Shown: one piece after another, positions 62,343-64,000 of the stretch
Layout: each line of letters starts with the position of its first letter
Position numbering within the stretch: position 1 is the stretch's first letter
Assembly (NCBI RefSeq): GCF_000369525.1
Contig: NZ_KB850076.1
Coordinates: forward strand, 78,872-142,871
Direction of reading: 5' to 3'
Length of the DNA stretch: 64,000 nucleotides
From: Acinetobacter higginsii
Lineage (GTDB): Bacteria; Pseudomonadota; Gammaproteobacteria; Pseudomonadales; Moraxellaceae
Notes under the pieces: generated by a model
Database searches by the model: none
The model's input: only the letters and a program-made list of their open reading frames with translations
What the model was told of the DNA's origin: nothing
Position numbers and translations under genes: made by a program

Positions 62343-63157
62343 TGCAACTGTTCGATACCCATACCCATTTTGATGTTGCCGATTTTGATCATGATCGGCA
62401 ACATCTGGCTGAACAAGCAAAACAGGTTGGGGTCGATGCTTTGGTGCTAATCGGTTTTGTTGAATCCCGATTCGATGAGCTGATCCACACCCATCAACAA
62501 TTACACGCTTGGGATAAGGTGCCGACTTCTTATCTGGCACCTGGCTTGCATCCTTTTTATATCGAACAACATCAGCCAGAACATTTACAGCGACTTGAGC
62601 AAGTCTTACAGCAGCATGACTGTGTGGCTGTAGGTGAAATTGGTTTAGATACCTTTTTAAAACAACATAAACAGCCTGAACTATTTGCCAAGCAACAACA
62701 TTATTTTATTGAGCAACTTGTATTGGCAACTCAATATCAAAAGCCTGTGTTATTGCATATCCGTAAGGCGCATGCAGAAACCATTGCCATTTTAAAAACA
62801 CAAAAATTCAAATTGGGTGGCATTGCTCATGCGTTTAGTGGTGGCGTCGAAGAAGCCAAAGCCTTGGTTAAACTGGGCTTTAAAATTGGGGTGACAGGAC
62901 AAATCACCAATCCAAATGCCAAAAAACTGCATCAAGTGGTACAAGCGATAGGCAGTGAAAATTTGGTGATTGAAACAGATTGTCCAGATATGACGCCGTT
63001 GTCTTGCCAAACTTCAACCGAGCATCGCACACGTAATACCCCAGTCAACCTACCCTATGTTCTGGAAAGTTTGGCTCAGACCCTTGACCAGCCTGAGTTG
63101 CAGCTGGCTGCACAAGTATGGCAAAACTCCTTGGCTGCGTTGCGACTTAAATTTTAA
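62342..63157 (+). CDS. TatD-family metal-dependent hydrolase
   Basis: The 271-residue TIM-barrel protein begins MQLFDTHTHFD (metal-binding HxH) and has GEIGLDTF, LLHIRKAH, HAFSGGVEEA and ETDCPDMTPL. TatD-type enzymes are DNases/exonucleases or deacylases. Its ATG overlaps the lipoprotein stop (TAATG). Confidence 0.93.
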   Translation: MQLFDTHTHFDVADFDHDRQHLAEQAKQVGVDALVLIGFVESRFDELIHTHQQLHAWDKVPTSYLAPGLHPFYIEQHQPEHLQRLEQVLQQHDCVAVGEIGLDTFLKQHKQPELFAKQQHYFIEQLVLATQYQKPVLLHIRKAHAETIAILKTQKFKLGGIAHAFSGGVEEAKALVKLGFKIGVTGQITNPNAKKLHQVVQAIGSENLVIETDCPDMTPLSCQTSTEHRTRNTPVNLPYVLESLAQTLDQPELQLAAQVWQNSLAALRLKF

Positions 63158-63282
63158 GAGAATAAGCAAATAATCTCGTTAAAAATAAGATACTAAAAGG
63201 GAACACATACTTTTCTAAACAGGGGTACATTAAAAGAACAATTTGATAATAAACAACCAGCCAATACTGGGAGGGTAACCTT

Positions 63283-64000
63283 ATGGCCAGATATAGCAAA
63301 ATCAATAGTTTCAATGCATTACAAACACTCACCGTCGGTTCGACATCCTATCAAATCTATAGTTTAGCGCGAGCAGCTGAAACACTTGGCAATATTGATA
63401 AATTGCCAAAGTCTTTAAAGGTTTTGCTAGAAAATTTACTCCGTTTCGAAGATCAAAAAAGTGTAAAAGTGGAGCATATTCAGGCCTTGGTTGATTGGCA
63501 GAAAACCAAAAGTTCTGATCAGGAAATTCAATATCGTCCTGCACGGGTGTTAATGCAGGATTTCACTGGTGTTCCAGCAGTGGTCGATCTGGCTGCGATG
63601 CGTGCCGCAATGTCTCAAGCAGGCGGTGATCCTAACCTGATTAATCCTTTGTCACCCGTTGATCTGGTCATTGATCATTCGGTGATGGTTGATCATTTTG
63701 CTGATGAAAATGCCTTTGCCGAGAACGTTGAAATTGAAATGCAACGCAATGGCGAGCGTTATCAATTCCTACGTTGGGGACAATCTGCATTTAATAATTT
63801 TAGTGTGGTGCCACCCGGTACAGGGATTTGCCACCAAGTCAATTTAGAATACTTAGCGCAAGCGGTCTGGTTAGGTGATGATGAAGGTCAGGTTTTTGCC
63901 TTTCCAGATACCTTAGTTGGAACAGATTCACATACCACCATGATCAATGGCCTTGGTGTACTTGGTTGGGGTGTGGGCGGGATTGAAGCCGAAGCAGCGA
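63283..64000 (+). CDS. acnA: Aconitate hydratase A, N-terminal part (continues beyond window)
   Basis: The frame is open from ATG 63283, after GGGAGGGTAACC, to the window end (239 codons). It reads MARYSKINSFNALQTL, then VLMQDFTGVPAVVDLAAMR, DLVIDHSVMVD, VVPPGTGICHQVNLEYLA and LVGTDSHTTMINGLGVLGWGVGGIEAEA, all typical of AcnA/IRP1-type aconitase. It interconverts citrate and isocitrate with a [4Fe-4S] cluster. Confidence 0.96.
   Translation, partial: MARYSKINSFNALQTLTVGSTSYQIYSLARAAETLGNIDKLPKSLKVLLENLLRFEDQKSVKVEHIQALVDWQKTKSSDQEIQYRPARVLMQDFTGVPAVVDLAAMRAAMSQAGGDPNLINPLSPVDLVIDHSVMVDHFADENAFAENVEIEMQRNGERYQFLRWGQSAFNNFSVVPPGTGICHQVNLEYLAQAVWLGDDEGQVFAFPDTLVGTDSHTTMINGLGVLGWGVGGIEAEAA

Noticed and set aside
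1..64000. tRNA or rRNA genes
   Set aside because: No cloverleaf with a TTC-A/G-A-type arm and CCA-adjacent acceptor stem, and no rRNA-like sequence, was seen by eye; a tRNAscan run would settle this.

Overview
The window looks like an Acinetobacter chromosome. It is AT-rich, and it carries an ESPR-type trimeric autotransporter followed by a TpgA-like anchor protein, the arrangement described for AtaA/TpgA of Acinetobacter sp. Tol 5. Flanking housekeeping genes are prfC, a TatD-family nuclease gene and an acnA-type aconitase gene. Species cannot be fixed from this sequence alone.

Layout. (1) 1-13125: two tandem adhesin/anchor units. The first adhesin is cut by the window start and is followed by a full TpgA-like protein (BamE-like plus OmpA-like domains). 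The second adhesin is complete (3159 residues) and is followed by a short paralogue that keeps only the BamE-like domain. (2) 13297-15449: AraC-type and LysR-type regulators and a carboxymuconolactone decarboxylase-family protein. (3) About 15853-58886: a 43-kb genomic island inserted in the 5' end of prfC. The displaced first 22 prfC codons remain at 15802, next to a tyrosine integrase. The island's right end supplies a new prfC start and upstream region, so the prfC at 58822 is intact. (4) 60481-64000: two lipoproteins, a TatD-family hydrolase and the start of acnA.

Inside the island, left to right: integrase and AlpA-like regulator; an unknown protein; two proteins related to the inovirus Gp2/YagK-YfjJ family (one with a degenerate HUH-like motif); a GIY-YIG protein; a compact four-gene lipoprotein/membrane cassette; a strongly folded possible noncoding RNA; an HTH protein; a three-gene operon (zinc ribbon, HicA-like, ankyrin); a recombination-type module (zinc ribbon, DUF932, YqaJ exonuclease, Cys-rich protein); a type I restriction-modification operon (hsdM, hsdS, a RelA/SpoT-like synthetase, hsdR) followed by a Fic gene; an IS256-family element; and about 15 kb of oxidoreductases, formaldehyde/aldehyde/electrophile detoxification genes and their regulators (LysR, FrmR, TetR), ending in IS and gene relics. 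No conjugation genes were seen, so self-transfer is not supported.

Most notable points: the alarmone-synthetase-like gene inside the restriction operon; the 10-bp tandem repeat in hsdS, whose copy changes would shift frame; the island that rebuilds prfC; the structured RNA candidate at 25690-25830; and near-identical palindromic operators upstream of two separate electrophile-detoxification transcription units.
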